From: Halorubrum aidingense JCM 13560
Lineage (GTDB): Archaea; Halobacteriota; Halobacteria; Halobacteriales; Haloferacaceae
Assembly: GCF_000336995.1 (NCBI RefSeq)
Contig: NZ_AOJI01000022.1
Coordinates: forward strand, 14,450-78,449
Direction: 5' to 3'
DNA: 64,000 nt
This document shows, piece by piece, positions 1-9,020 of the stretch; the first letter of the stretch is position 1; the number at the start of each line of letters is the position of its first letter. Made by a program: the position numbers and the translations under genes. The notes beneath the pieces are model-generated. The model searched no databases and was not told the DNA's origin. It worked only from the letters and a program-made list of their open reading frames with translations.

Positions 1-659
1 AACAGGAGCTGGCGAACAGCCTCGATCGACTCGGGATGGACACGATCGACCTGTACCAGATCCACCGGTGGGATTACGACACGCCGATCGGGGAGACCCT
101 GTCCGCGCTCGACGACGCGGTCCGCCGCGGCGACGTTCGGTACGTCGGCGCCTCCTCGATGTGGGCCCACCAGTTCGCCGAGGCGCTTCACACGAGCGAC
201 CGCGAAGGGTACGAGCGGTTCGTCACCATGCAGAACCTGTACAACCTCGCGTATCGCGAGGAAGAACGCGAGATGCTCCCGCTCTGTCAGAAGGAGGGGA
301 TCGGCGCGATCCCGTGGAGCCCGGTCGGCGCCGGCTACCTCGCGCGCCCGTACGAGCAGGACGACGCGACGACCCGCGGGGAACACGAGACCGCGCTCGG
401 GCGTCCGTACCGTGAGGGCGGCGGAGAGGAGATCAACGGGCGCGTGGAGGAACTGGCCGAAGAGAAGGGCGTAAAGATGGCGCAGATCGCCCTCCGCTGG
501 GTCGCCGGCAAGGAGGTCGTCGACGCCCCGATCGTCGGCACGTCCAGCGTCGAACACCTCGAAGACGCCGTCGAAGCGCTCGATATCAACCTCTCGGAGT
601 CGGACATCGAGTGGTTAGAAGAGCCCTACGAGCCGGTCCGCGTCTCGGGTCACGAGTAG
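1..659 (+). CDS. Aldo/keto reductase, C-terminal part (5' end outside window)
   Basis: The reading frame is already open at base 3, so the N-terminal part of this NAD(P)H-dependent oxidoreductase lies outside the window. The visible 218 or so residues hold the C-terminal half of an AKR (beta/alpha)8 barrel: the DLYQIHRWD strand, the GASSM segment, the PWSPVGAGYLARPY segment and the C-terminal cofactor-binding region (APIVGTSS). The first ATG, at base 36, is internal because family-typical sequence (SLDRLG) precedes it. The family reduces aldehydes and ketones; the substrate cannot be read from the sequence. Confidence 0.9.
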   Translation, partial: QELANSLDRLGMDTIDLYQIHRWDYDTPIGETLSALDDAVRRGDVRYVGASSMWAHQFAEALHTSDREGYERFVTMQNLYNLAYREEEREMLPLCQKEGIGAIPWSPVGAGYLARPYEQDDATTRGEHETALGRPYREGGGEEINGRVEELAEEKGVKMAQIALRWVAGKEVVDAPIVGTSSVEHLEDAVEALDINLSESDIEWLEEPYEPVRVSGHE

Positions 660-785
660 GCCGCCGGATCTCGAGGTAGGGTCAGGTTCTCGACTCCCGG
701 GTCGCGGGCGTCGCAACCGGGTCCGAACCACCGCACCCCTGTGCCGCCGTAACACACTTAAGACGCCACTTTGTATCCATACCCA

Positions 786-1508
786 GTGGCATCCCGACAG
801 GGCGGGCCGGGGACCCGCGACTCACCCCGTCCCGGATCGACGGAGCGTCGGACCGCGTCCACGACCGCGCCGGCGGGGACTCGCCGGCCGGCGGCATCGA
901 GATCGGACTCCCTCCCGCTCGGCCCCGACGCCGAGGGCCCGCGCGCTGACACGCCGGCACCGCCGGACCGTCCATCGGTGGCGCGAACACCGGAAGACCC
1001 TCCGATCCGCGACCCGGGGTTGTACGCCTTGACCGATCACTTCCGCGAGCGACTGGAACAGCCCGGTCGCTACGTCTCGACGCGAACGGTAAGCGACGCG
1101 ATCCGTCGCGGACAGCTCCGCTGGAACCGGACCGACGGGTGGCGGTTCGCCCTCGTCGAATCGGGGATCCGGTTCGTCGTCGTCGTGAGCGACACCGAGA
1201 CGAACTCCCCGGTCGTCGTCACCGGCTGGACAGAGGTGGCGGACCGCGACGCCGCCCTCGACGCCCGCCGCTGGGACCCCGTCGACGTCGACACCATCGC
1301 CGTGCGCACGGCCCTGAGCGAGTCGGCGTCGACGCCGATCCCGGACCGAATCCGCCCCCGGGCCGTGACCCGCCCCTTCATCGTGGGCGAACACCGGCTT
1401 CGGACCGACGCAGGCGACCCGTACGTTTGGTGTAGCGACTGCGGCTGTCGCTTCCGCTCGAAGGCGGGGATCACGTCCCGCGGCTGTCACGGTCCCTCGG
1501 GTCGGTGA
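786..1508 (+). CDS. Haloarchaeal hypothetical protein with C-terminal zinc-finger-like motif
   Basis: This encodes about 240 residues that I do not recognise as a named family. The first 85 residues are Pro/Arg/Asp-rich and probably disordered. The middle holds a compact alpha/beta stretch (YALTDHFRERL, then RFVVVVSDTE). The C-terminus ends with CSDCGCRF followed by CHGPSGR, a likely Cys/His metal site. I prefer the GTG at 786 over the TTG at 771 because an A/T-rich TTAAG box lies about 27 bases upstream of 786, fitting a leaderless transcript. The stop codon lies inside a 31-bp tandem repeat that runs towards the helicase gene. Confidence 0.6.
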   Translation: MASRQGGPGTRDSPRPGSTERRTASTTAPAGTRRPAASRSDSLPLGPDAEGPRADTPAPPDRPSVARTPEDPPIRDPGLYALTDHFRERLEQPGRYVSTRTVSDAIRRGQLRWNRTDGWRFALVESGIRFVVVVSDTETNSPVVVTGWTEVADRDAALDARRWDPVDVDTIAVRTALSESASTPIPDRIRPRAVTRPFIVGEHRLRTDAGDPYVWCSDCGCRFRSKAGITSRGCHGPSGR

Positions 1509-1582
1509 CAGCCGACGGCGGTTGGTGATGGTCGGGTGACAGCCGACGGCGGTCGGTGATGGCCGGGTGACGGCCGACGACG
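1505..1582 (+). repeat. 31-bp tandem repeat, about 2.5 copies
   Basis: Units begin at 1505, 1536 and 1567, each starting GTGACRGCCGACG. The first unit contains the stop codon of the upstream gene, and the third starts with a GTG that is in frame with the helicase gene. Copies one and two differ at only a few positions. Confidence 0.8.
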
Positions 1583-1641
1583 ATCGATTCGATCCGACCG
1601 CGGACGCTACCCATTTCCCCGTCGCGATCGAATGGAAGGCA

Positions 1642-3624
1642 ATGACCGACGACACCGGCGACTCCGACGCCGGCGACACTCCCTCCGACGACACTCCCTC
1701 CGACGACACTCCCTCCGACGACACTCCCGCCGCCGCCGCCCCTCCCGACGACGCCCCGGAGTCCCTCTCGCTCGACCGCTTCCACGAGGCGCTCGAAGCC
1801 GAGGAGCGTCCGCTCGCGACCGCCAGCGAGGTCGCCCGCCGGCTCGGGACCACGCAGTCCGTCGCTCGCGACGCGCTCGCCGCGCTCGTCGACCGCGGTG
1901 ACGTGGACCGGCTGGACGTCGAGAGCGACCCGGTCGTCTTCTACCCGACAGACTGGGGGCGACTGGCGACCCGCGAACGCGTCGTGACGTTCCCGAAGCG
2001 TCGCGAGATCGTCGTCGACCGACCGACGCAGTTCACCCGCGCGCGGCTCTCGCAGTTCGCGCACCTCGTCGACACGACCGGCACCGACCCCGGCACCCGC
2101 GGGTACCTCTACCGGATCCGCCAGGAAGACGTGTGGGCGGCCCCGTTCGACGACGCCGACGCGCTGATCGCGAGCCTCCGTTCCGTGCTCCCGCGCCGCT
2201 ACGACCACCTCGAAGGCTGGATCCGCGACCAGTGGCGCCGCGCGCACCGCTTTCGTTTATATACCCACCAGGACGGCTACGTCGTCCTCCGGGCGGCCTC
2301 GGAGAGTCTGATGGGCAACGTCGCGGACCAACACCTCGATACCGACCACCTCCGCGCACCGATCTCCGAGACGGAGGCGTGGGTGAACGAGGACGCCGTC
2401 GCCGAGGTGAAACGGGCCCTCTACGACGCCGGCTACCCGGTCCAAGACGACCGCGACCTCGACGTCGGCGATCCGGTCGACGTCGACCTGACGACCGACC
2501 TCCGCCCGTACCAAGAGACGTGGGTGGAGACGTTCCTCGAGCGCCGCTCGGGGGTGTACGTCGGTCCGCCGGGCTCCGGGAAGACCGTCGCCGCCATCGC
2601 GACGATCGCGGCCGTCGGCGGGGAGACGCTGATCTTAGTCCCCTCCCGCGAACTCGCCGAGCAGTGGCGCGAGGAGTTGCTGGCGCACTCGACCGTCGAT
2701 CCGGCCGATATCGGGCTGTACCACGGGGGACGAAAGGAGATCCGACCGATCACGATCGCGACCTACCAGATCGCGGGGATGGACCGCCACCGAAGCCTCT
2801 TCGACTCGCGGAAGTGGGGGCTGATCTGTTTCGACGAGGCGCACCACGTCACCGCGCCGGTGTACTCCCGGACCGCCGAACTCCAGAGCAAACACCGGCT
2901 CGGCCTCTCGGCGACGCCCGTCCGCGAGACCGGCAGCGAAGAGGAGATCTACACCCTGATCGGCCAGCCGATCGGCGCCGACTGGGACGAGCTGTTCGAG
3001 GCCGGGTTCGTCCAAGAGCCCGAAGTCGAGATCCGATACGTCCCGTGGCGCGACGAACTGGCCCGCAACGAGTACGCTAGTGCGGACGGTCGCGAGCGGC
3101 GTCGACTCGCCGCCGAGAACCCCGCGAAGATCGAGGAGATCCGGTACCTGCTCGCGGCCCACCGCGACAAGAAGGCGCTCGTCTTCATCGAGTTCCTCGA
3201 TCAGGGGAAGGCGATCGCCGACGCGCTCGGGGTCCCCTTCGTCAGTGGCGAGACCCCCCACTACGAGCGGGCGGAGCTATTCCGTCGCTTCCGCGACGAC
3301 GGCGCCCGCTCGTCCGCCGGCCGCGACGGCGACGCTCCCGACGGCCTCGGCACCTCCGACGCCATCGACACCCTCGTCGTCTCGCGGGTCGGCGACGAGG
3401 GGATCGACCTCCCGAACGCCGAACTCGCGATCGTCGCGAGCGGACTCGGCGGCTCCCGCCGACAGGGCGCCCAGCGCGCGGGACGCACGATGCGACCTAC
3501 CGGCTCCGCGCTCGTCTACGTGCTCGCGACCCGCGGCTCCAGCGAGGAGGAGTTCGCCCAGCGACAGATGCGACACCTCGCGCGCAAGGGGGTCCGCGTG
3601 CGCGAAACGAACGTGGCGGAGTGA
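1642..3624 (+). CDS. XPB/Rad25-type DEAD/DEAH superfamily 2 helicase
   Basis: This SF2 DNA helicase of about 660 residues resembles archaeal XPB/Rad25 proteins, implicated in repair or transcription-coupled DNA opening. The acidic N-terminus contains a DTPSDD tandem repeat. A winged-helix-like region follows (around residues 35-85: EVARRLGTTQSVARDALAALV). The helicase core then shows GPPGSGKT (Walker A), FDEAHH (Walker B), LSATP (motif III) and a QRAGRTMRP motif VI. The ATG at 1642 is preferred to the in-frame GTG at 1567, which lies in the upstream tandem repeat. The gene converges on the sugar-phosphate isomerase with a 27-base gap. Confidence 0.85.
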   Translation: MTDDTGDSDAGDTPSDDTPSDDTPSDDTPAAAAPPDDAPESLSLDRFHEALEAEERPLATASEVARRLGTTQSVARDALAALVDRGDVDRLDVESDPVVFYPTDWGRLATRERVVTFPKRREIVVDRPTQFTRARLSQFAHLVDTTGTDPGTRGYLYRIRQEDVWAAPFDDADALIASLRSVLPRRYDHLEGWIRDQWRRAHRFRLYTHQDGYVVLRAASESLMGNVADQHLDTDHLRAPISETEAWVNEDAVAEVKRALYDAGYPVQDDRDLDVGDPVDVDLTTDLRPYQETWVETFLERRSGVYVGPPGSGKTVAAIATIAAVGGETLILVPSRELAEQWREELLAHSTVDPADIGLYHGGRKEIRPITIATYQIAGMDRHRSLFDSRKWGLICFDEAHHVTAPVYSRTAELQSKHRLGLSATPVRETGSEEEIYTLIGQPIGADWDELFEAGFVQEPEVEIRYVPWRDELARNEYASADGRERRRLAAENPAKIEEIRYLLAAHRDKKALVFIEFLDQGKAIADALGVPFVSGETPHYERAELFRRFRDDGARSSAGRDGDAPDGLGTSDAIDTLVVSRVGDEGIDLPNAELAIVASGLGGSRRQGAQRAGRTMRPTGSALVYVLATRGSSEEEFAQRQMRHLARKGVRVRETNVAE

Positions 3625-3651
3625 CGGGTGGCGGAGTGACGGCTCCCCGAA

Positions 3652-4398
3652 TTAAGCGAGCGCCCGCCGCAGCGCCCGCGCCCCGCGCTCGATCGAGTCG
3701 ATCGGATCCACCGGGTCGTCGTGTTCGTAGACGAGCCACGCCGCGTCCGCGCGGCGCGCACTCGCGGTGACCGCGTCGAGGTCCACGTCGCCCTCGCCGA
3801 GCGCGACCGACTCGCCGCGCTCGACGTCGACGTCCGCGGCGTGGACGTGCGTGATCCGATCGGCGTACCGGTCGATGAGGGTCGCCGGGTCCGCCCCGCC
3901 GACCTGCGCCCAGCCGACGTCGATCTCGAACCCGAGCCGGTCGTCGGTCCGCGCGAGCAGCCGCTCCATCGCAGCGGCGCCGTCGACCGACCGAAACTCC
4001 TGATCGTGGTTGTGGTACGCCAGCCGGACGCTCGGGTCGGTCGCGGCGAGCCGATCGGCGAGGGCGTCGAGGCGTTCGGCGGCCGCGTCGACGGCGGCCC
4101 CGCTCTCGAAATGCTCGGGATCGAGCCACGGGACGACGAGCGTGTCGGCGCCGAGCGCCTCGTAGAACGCGACGGTCGCCTCGAAGTCGTCTTCGAGCGA
4201 TTCGATCGGGACGTGCGCGGACGCGACGGCCAGATCGTTGCGATCGAGGGCCGCGAGCACCGCCTCGATCGGCGACTCGCGCACCCGATACGCGAACTCC
4301 ACCCCATCGAACCCGGCCGCACCAACGCGGTCGAGAAGATCGGGGAGCGGGGCGTCGAGGGCGCGTAGCGTGTACGACTGAACCGCGATGTCGACCAT
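3652..4398 (-). CDS. Sugar phosphate isomerase/epimerase (AP endonuclease 2-like TIM barrel)
   Basis: A 248-residue protein of the xylose isomerase-like TIM barrel superfamily. It starts VDIAVQSYTLR and has the conserved FDGVEFAY strand, HVPIE, the YHNHDQEF metal-site motif, FEIDVGW and THVHAAD, which supply His/Glu/Asp ligands for a divalent metal. Members isomerise or epimerise sugars and inositols; the exact substrate is not evident. The ATG chosen matches the usual family start and removes a 105-residue upstream extension that would overlap the divergent ThDP gene. A 108-base divergent promoter region separates it from that gene. Confidence 0.85.
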   Translation of the reverse strand: MVDIAVQSYTLRALDAPLPDLLDRVGAAGFDGVEFAYRVRESPIEAVLAALDRNDLAVASAHVPIESLEDDFEATVAFYEALGADTLVVPWLDPEHFESGAAVDAAAERLDALADRLAATDPSVRLAYHNHDQEFRSVDGAAAMERLLARTDDRLGFEIDVGWAQVGGADPATLIDRYADRITHVHAADVDVERGESVALGEGDVDLDAVTASARRADAAWLVYEHDDPVDPIDSIERGARALRRALA

Positions 4399-4506
4399 GT
4401 CGGTCCTCGCTCGGCGTGTGACGTAGTCGTTTGGGTGGTGGACCCGATCCCGCCACGCGTTCGCGCCCGCCGAAGGTTTCAACACCCGCTCCGTTGACCT
4501 CGCGGT

Positions 4507-6225
4507 ATGGACACGGACGAACCTCCGCGAAGAGAGCGTGCCGGCGACGGCCCCACCCCGACCGTCGCCGAGGCGGTCGTCGACTGCCTGCTCGATCACG
4601 GCATCGACACGGCGTTCGGCATCCCGGGCAAGCAGACGCTGCCGCTCAACCGGGCGCTCGCCGATCGGGACGCGCGGTTCGTCGTCGCCCGCCACGAGAC
4701 CGCCGTCACCCACCAGGCGTGGGGGTACGCCGAGGCGAGCGACCCCGGCGCGATGGCGGCGTCAGTCGTCGTGCCCGGTCCGGGCGACATGAACGCGATG
4801 AACGGCTTGAAAAACGCCCTGAACGACTGCGTCCCGCTCGTTCACCTCGCCGTCGAGACCGAACGCGAGGTCCGCGGCGGCGACGGGATCCACGAGACAC
4901 CGCCGGAGACCTACGACACGGTCGTCAAGGAGAACGTCCTCGTCGACTCACCGGCGGGCGCGGTCCCCGCCGTCGCCGAGGCGATCCGAGTCGCTCGGGA
5001 AGCCCCCCAGGGGCCGGTCCGCGTCGGAATCCCGAAGGACGTGCTCGCCGGCCGGACCCCGCAGCCGTCGGTCGGCGACCGCGAGCCGGCCGCCCCGCCG
5101 GCCCCGCCCGAAGCGGCGGTCGATCGCGCCGTCTCGCGACTGGCCGGAGCCGACGCGCCGGTAATCGTCGCCGGCGGCGGGGTCCGACGGGCGGGCGCGA
5201 GCGACGCCCTCCGCGCGGTCGCCGAGGGGATCGACGCGCCCGTCGTGACGACTTATAAAGGGAAAGGGACGTTCCCGGAGACGCACCCGCTCTCGGCGGG
5301 CGTGCTCTGCGGTGGGTCGAGCACCGAGCTCCGCGATCTGCTCGCCGACGCCGACGTGGGGCTCGTCGTCGGGTCCGATCTCGACGCGGTCGCGACCGCC
5401 TCCTGGTCCGTGTCGATGCCGGAGTCGCTCGTTCACGTGACGCTCGACGGCGACGACATCGGCTTCGGCTACGAGACCGACCTCGGGGTCGTCGCCGACG
5501 CGGCGCGGTTCTGCCGGGCGCTCGCTGAGCGCTTCGCGTCGGAATCGACCGCCGAACCGGACCGTTCCGGCGCCGACCGCGCGGAGTCGGTCCGGGCCGC
5601 GGACCGCGAGCGGTTCGCGACGCTGTCGACCGATCGGCGCGATGCGGACCGACCGCTCCGCTCCGTCGAGGTCCTTCGAGAGGTCCGAGAGGCGCTCCCG
5701 GAGGACACCGTCGTCACCGCCGACGCGGGCGGGTTCCGCCTGTGGACGCTCGTCTCGTTCGCCGCGACGGGGCCGTCCTCGTACGTCAACCCCGGGTCGT
5801 GGGCGACGATGGGGACTGGGCTCCCGTCGGCGATCGGCGCGAAGCTCGCGAACCCCGACCGCGACGTGGTCGCGCTCACCGGCGACGGCGGACTCATGAT
5901 GTGCGTCCACGAACTGCACACGCTCGCCGCGGAGGGGCTCGACGTCACCGTCGTCGCGCTCAACAACGACGATTACGCGATCATCAGCGAGGAGGCGTCG
6001 CGCTCGTACGACTTCCCGGAGGGTGCGTACGGCTGGGCCGACGCCGGGCTCGACCTCGTCGAAATCGCGTCCGGGATGGGCGTTCGCGCCGAGCGCGTCC
6101 GCGACCGTACCGCCGTCGGGGACGCCGTGGACACCGCCCGCTCGCACGACGGTCCCGCTCTGGTCGAAGTCGTCACCGACCCGGCCGAACCGCAGGCGAG
6201 CGAGTGGATGACCCGAGAACAGTAG
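4507..6225 (+). CDS. Thiamine diphosphate-dependent enzyme, acetolactate synthase large-subunit-like
   Basis: At 572 residues this is the usual length for the ThDP enzyme family. The N-terminal PYR domain carries FGIPGKQTL and the catalytic-Glu region ARHETAVTHQAWGYAE (around residue 64), followed by GPGDMNAMNGLKNAL. The central domain follows, and the C-terminal PP domain has GDGG...NND (around residues 459-486), which binds Mg-ThDP. It catalyses decarboxylation or ligation of a 2-keto acid. True acetolactate synthase is only one option: no small (ACT) regulatory subunit is adjacent, and the segment after the PYR domain differs from canonical IlvB, so a specialised role is possible. Confidence 0.8.
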   Translation: MDTDEPPRRERAGDGPTPTVAEAVVDCLLDHGIDTAFGIPGKQTLPLNRALADRDARFVVARHETAVTHQAWGYAEASDPGAMAASVVVPGPGDMNAMNGLKNALNDCVPLVHLAVETEREVRGGDGIHETPPETYDTVVKENVLVDSPAGAVPAVAEAIRVAREAPQGPVRVGIPKDVLAGRTPQPSVGDREPAAPPAPPEAAVDRAVSRLAGADAPVIVAGGGVRRAGASDALRAVAEGIDAPVVTTYKGKGTFPETHPLSAGVLCGGSSTELRDLLADADVGLVVGSDLDAVATASWSVSMPESLVHVTLDGDDIGFGYETDLGVVADAARFCRALAERFASESTAEPDRSGADRAESVRAADRERFATLSTDRRDADRPLRSVEVLREVREALPEDTVVTADAGGFRLWTLVSFAATGPSSYVNPGSWATMGTGLPSAIGAKLANPDRDVVALTGDGGLMMCVHELHTLAAEGLDVTVVALNNDDYAIISEEASRSYDFPEGAYGWADAGLDLVEIASGMGVRAERVRDRTAVGDAVDTARSHDGPALVEVVTDPAEPQASEWMTREQ

Positions 6226-6359
6226 CGACGTCGGTTCCGGTCCGAGCGAGTCGGTGGAGATAGATCGGCGGCTCACGCCCACAAGCACGCCGTTCTCGAG
6301 GATATCTCTCCGAGAAGTCGGAGCGTGAACCTTAACAACTTTCGTTGTGAATTCGACCT

Positions 6360-7430
6360 ATGACGCACGCGAACGATGTCGCCGTCGGGATCGTCGGCCT
6401 CGGTGGCATCGGCCATCACCACGCCGAGAAGTTGACCGATCGAGGTGCGAACCTGGTCGGCGGAATGGACATCGACGCCGGCGCCCGCCGTCGGTTCCAC
6501 GAGGCCTTCCACGTCCACGCCTACGAGGACGAGATGGACCTCTACGAGGCGTGCGACGCCGTCCTGATCACGACGCCGAACCGCTTCCACGAGGAGTACG
6601 CGGTGTCCGCGCTGGAGGCCGGCCTCGACGTTCTCTTGGAGAAGCCGCTCGCCCACAACTTAGAGAGCGCCGAGCGGATCGCCGAGGCGGCCCGCGAAGC
6701 CGAGGGGTTCTGTATGGTCGGGTTCAACAACCGGTTCGCGGAGCCGGTGCAGGTGATCAAACACTACCAAGCGGAGGGCCGCTTCGGCGAGACCACCCAC
6801 GTCGAAGCGAACTACATCCGGCGACGGGGCGTGCCGGGCCGCGGTTCGTGGTTCACCTCGAAGGGAGTCGCCGGCGGCGGCGCGCTCATCGACATCGGCG
6901 TCCACGCTATCGACCTCGCGCTGTACTTCCTCGATCACCCCGAAGTCGTCGAGGTGACCGGCGAGACGCGCTCGGAGTTCGGCGGCCGCGACGACTACGC
7001 GTTCGTCCACATGTGGGGCGACGACAACGGAAGCGGCGACTTCGACGTCGAAGACTCCGCCTCGGCGTTCATCCGGGGCGCAGACGGCAGCACGGTGTCG
7101 TTGGAGGTCGCGTGGGCGACGAACCGACCGACGAACGACGAGTTCGTGGTCCGCGGCACCGAGGCGGGAGCGACGTTCGACCGGGGGAACGACGACCTCA
7201 CGATCCACGAGGCGACGGCCTTCGACGGCGATCAGCACCACCTCTCTGACACCGCGGTCGAAACGCGGGAGGGGAACAGCCACGGCGCCGAACAGGAGGC
7301 GTTCCTCGAAGCGGTCGCCGCGGGCGAGGCGCCGACGATCAACACGATCGACGAGGCGCTCTCGGTGCAGCGCGTCATCGACGCAATCTACGAGTCCTCC
7401 GAGCGCGGCGAAGCGGTCCGACTTGACTGA
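6360..7430 (+). CDS. Gfo/Idh/MocA family NAD(P)-dependent oxidoreductase
   Basis: A 356-residue protein with an N-terminal Rossmann fold (GIVGLGGIGHHHAE, about residues 11-24), the family EKP motif (LEKPLAHN) that positions the nicotinamide, and a C-terminal substrate domain with GGALIDIGVHAIDLA, where Asp and His lie at the usual catalytic positions. The family oxidises sugars, inositols or related polyols. With the upstream sugar isomerase/epimerase it may belong to a carbohydrate pathway, which is inference. A TTAACAA box about 28 bases before the ATG suggests its own promoter. Confidence 0.88.
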   Translation: MTHANDVAVGIVGLGGIGHHHAEKLTDRGANLVGGMDIDAGARRRFHEAFHVHAYEDEMDLYEACDAVLITTPNRFHEEYAVSALEAGLDVLLEKPLAHNLESAERIAEAAREAEGFCMVGFNNRFAEPVQVIKHYQAEGRFGETTHVEANYIRRRGVPGRGSWFTSKGVAGGGALIDIGVHAIDLALYFLDHPEVVEVTGETRSEFGGRDDYAFVHMWGDDNGSGDFDVEDSASAFIRGADGSTVSLEVAWATNRPTNDEFVVRGTEAGATFDRGNDDLTIHEATAFDGDQHHLSDTAVETREGNSHGAEQEAFLEAVAAGEAPTINTIDEALSVQRVIDAIYESSERGEAVRLD

Positions 7431-7508
7431 CGAGAACGCGGTCGGGCCCGAAACGGGACCCCGAATCCGAACCTATTCCATCCTGCACCTCTTTCGTGGG
7501 GGTAACTC

Positions 7509-8711
7509 GTGACCCGAGACGCCGGCCCGACGCCGCCCTCTGACCGGATCGTCAGCCTCGACGCCCTCAGGGGCTTCGCGCTCCTCGGCATCCTCCTCAT
7601 CAACATCTGGGTGTTCGCGATGCCCGAGACGACGCTGTTGAACCCGACCGTCTACGGCGATTTCACGGGCGCGAATTTCTGGGCGTGGGCCTTTAGCCAC
7701 GTCTTCGCACAGAACAAGTTCATCACAATCTTCTCGGCGCTGTTCGGCGCCGGTATCCTGTTGTTTATCGAGAGCAAAGAGGAGAAGGGACAGCCCGCGG
7801 TGCGACTCCACTATCGCCGGACCGCGGCCCTCATCGCGATCGGCCTGCTGCACGCGTACCTGCTGTGGTACGGCGACATCCTCGTCGCGTACGGCCTGAC
7901 CGCGCTGTTCCTCGTGACGCTGCGCGATCTGGAGGCCAAACAGCTCGCGGGCCTCGGCGGGCTCTTCTTGCTGTTCGTCCCCGCGATGGAGCTTTTGGCC
8001 GCGGTCACCCTCGGCGGCGAGGCGATCGCCGGCCAGTGGGCGCCGGCGGAGGCGGCGATCCGACAGGAGGTCGCGACGTATCGCGGCGGCTGGATCGGCC
8101 AACTCGACCACCGGGTCCCCTCGTCGTTCGAGCGCCAGACGACCGGCTTCATCGGGGCGAGCTTCTGGCAGATCGGCGGCACGATGCTGCTCGGAATGGC
8201 GCTGTACCGCTGGGGCGTGCTGACCGGCGAGCGGTCGTCCGCGGTGTACCGCCGGCTCGTCGCGCTGGGCGTCGTCGGCCTCGCGATCACCGTCGCCGGC
8301 GTCGTCTACATCGAGGCCAACGACTGGAGCGCCGACGCCGCGTTGTTCTGGCGACAGTTCGTCTACGTCGGCAGCTTCCCGCTCGCCGGCGGCTACGTGG
8401 GGGCCGTGACCCTGTACGCCCGCTGGCGGCCGGACGGGATCGCGACGCGGGCGCTCGCCGCCGTCGGCCGGACCGCCTTCACGAACTACCTGCTTCAGAC
8501 CGTCATCGCCACCACGATATTCTACGGGCACGGCTTCGGGCTGTTCGGCTCCGTGAACCGGGTCGAACAGCTCGGCGTCGTCGCCGCGATCTGGACGGTG
8601 CAGGTCGTCCTGTCGGTGCTCTGGCTCCGCTACTTCCGGTTCGGCCCCGTCGAGTGGGTGTGGCGGACGCTCACGTACGGAGAGAAACAGCCGATGCGGA
8701 ACCCGGAATAG
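7509..8711 (+). CDS. DUF418 (YeiB-like) integral membrane protein
   Basis: A 400-residue membrane protein with the DUF418 signature: the N-terminal RIVSLDALRGFALLGI helix, several central transmembrane segments, and the C-terminal part (AVGRTAFTNYLLQT, then VEWVWRTLTYGEKQPM), typical for YeiB-like acyltransferase-related proteins. The GTG at 7509 gives the start closest to the conserved helix; no upstream ATG is in frame. The function of this family is not established. The gene converges on the FAH-family gene across a spacer that carries dispersed element copy A. Confidence 0.85.
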   Translation: MTRDAGPTPPSDRIVSLDALRGFALLGILLINIWVFAMPETTLLNPTVYGDFTGANFWAWAFSHVFAQNKFITIFSALFGAGILLFIESKEEKGQPAVRLHYRRTAALIAIGLLHAYLLWYGDILVAYGLTALFLVTLRDLEAKQLAGLGGLFLLFVPAMELLAAVTLGGEAIAGQWAPAEAAIRQEVATYRGGWIGQLDHRVPSSFERQTTGFIGASFWQIGGTMLLGMALYRWGVLTGERSSAVYRRLVALGVVGLAITVAGVVYIEANDWSADAALFWRQFVYVGSFPLAGGYVGAVTLYARWRPDGIATRALAAVGRTAFTNYLLQTVIATTIFYGHGFGLFGSVNRVEQLGVVAAIWTVQVVLSVLWLRYFRFGPVEWVWRTLTYGEKQPMRNPE

Positions 8712-8837
8712 GTGGACGACAGCGGGTTGGAGGGCCGGATCGGAATTCTGCCGTGCCTCCTTCCCGAACGCCAGCCGGTCGTTTATAAGTCGTTGCCGGC
8801 GGATCGACGGTGACTACCTCAAACGTCTCACCCGACT

Positions 8838-9010
8838 GCAACCGCACCTCACCGCACCGCATCTCACCGCACCGCACCTCACCGCACCTCACGCCTCCCC
8901 AGCCTCGTCGGGCGCCCTCCGCTTCGCTCCGGACGCCCGACTCCCTCGCGCTCGGATTCGCGCCGCGTTGCGGCGCTCACCGGAGCGCGCCGCCGCGCAC
9001 CTATTTAAAA
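8838..9010 (+). repeat. Dispersed two-hairpin element, copy A
   Basis: This begins with an expanded run of ACCGCACCTC units, then the core CCTCACGCCTCCCCAGCCTCG at 8887-8907 (one base longer than a 20-mer, shared with the other copies). Hairpin 1 has arms 8907-8914 and 8934-8941 (GTCGGGCG/CGCCCGAC). A TCCCTCGCGC spacer follows, then hairpin 2 with arms 8960-8966 and 8970-8976 (GCGCCGC/GCGGCGC, loop GTT). A CTATTTA box lies at the end. Other copies are at about 15250-15400 (minus), 21952-22080 (plus) and 59600-59725 (minus). I do not recognise the element as a known family. Confidence 0.75.
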
Positions 9011-9020
9011 GGAACCTCGG

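Noticed and set aside
4507..6225. Canonical acetolactate synthase (IlvB)
   Set aside because: No IlvN or branched-chain amino acid genes are next to it, and segments after the PYR domain diverge from IlvB; kept as ALS-like only.
8838..9010. CRISPR-like array suggested by the repeated ACCGCACCTC units
   Set aside because: The units are direct tandem repeats without unique spacers of regular length, and no cas genes are in the window.
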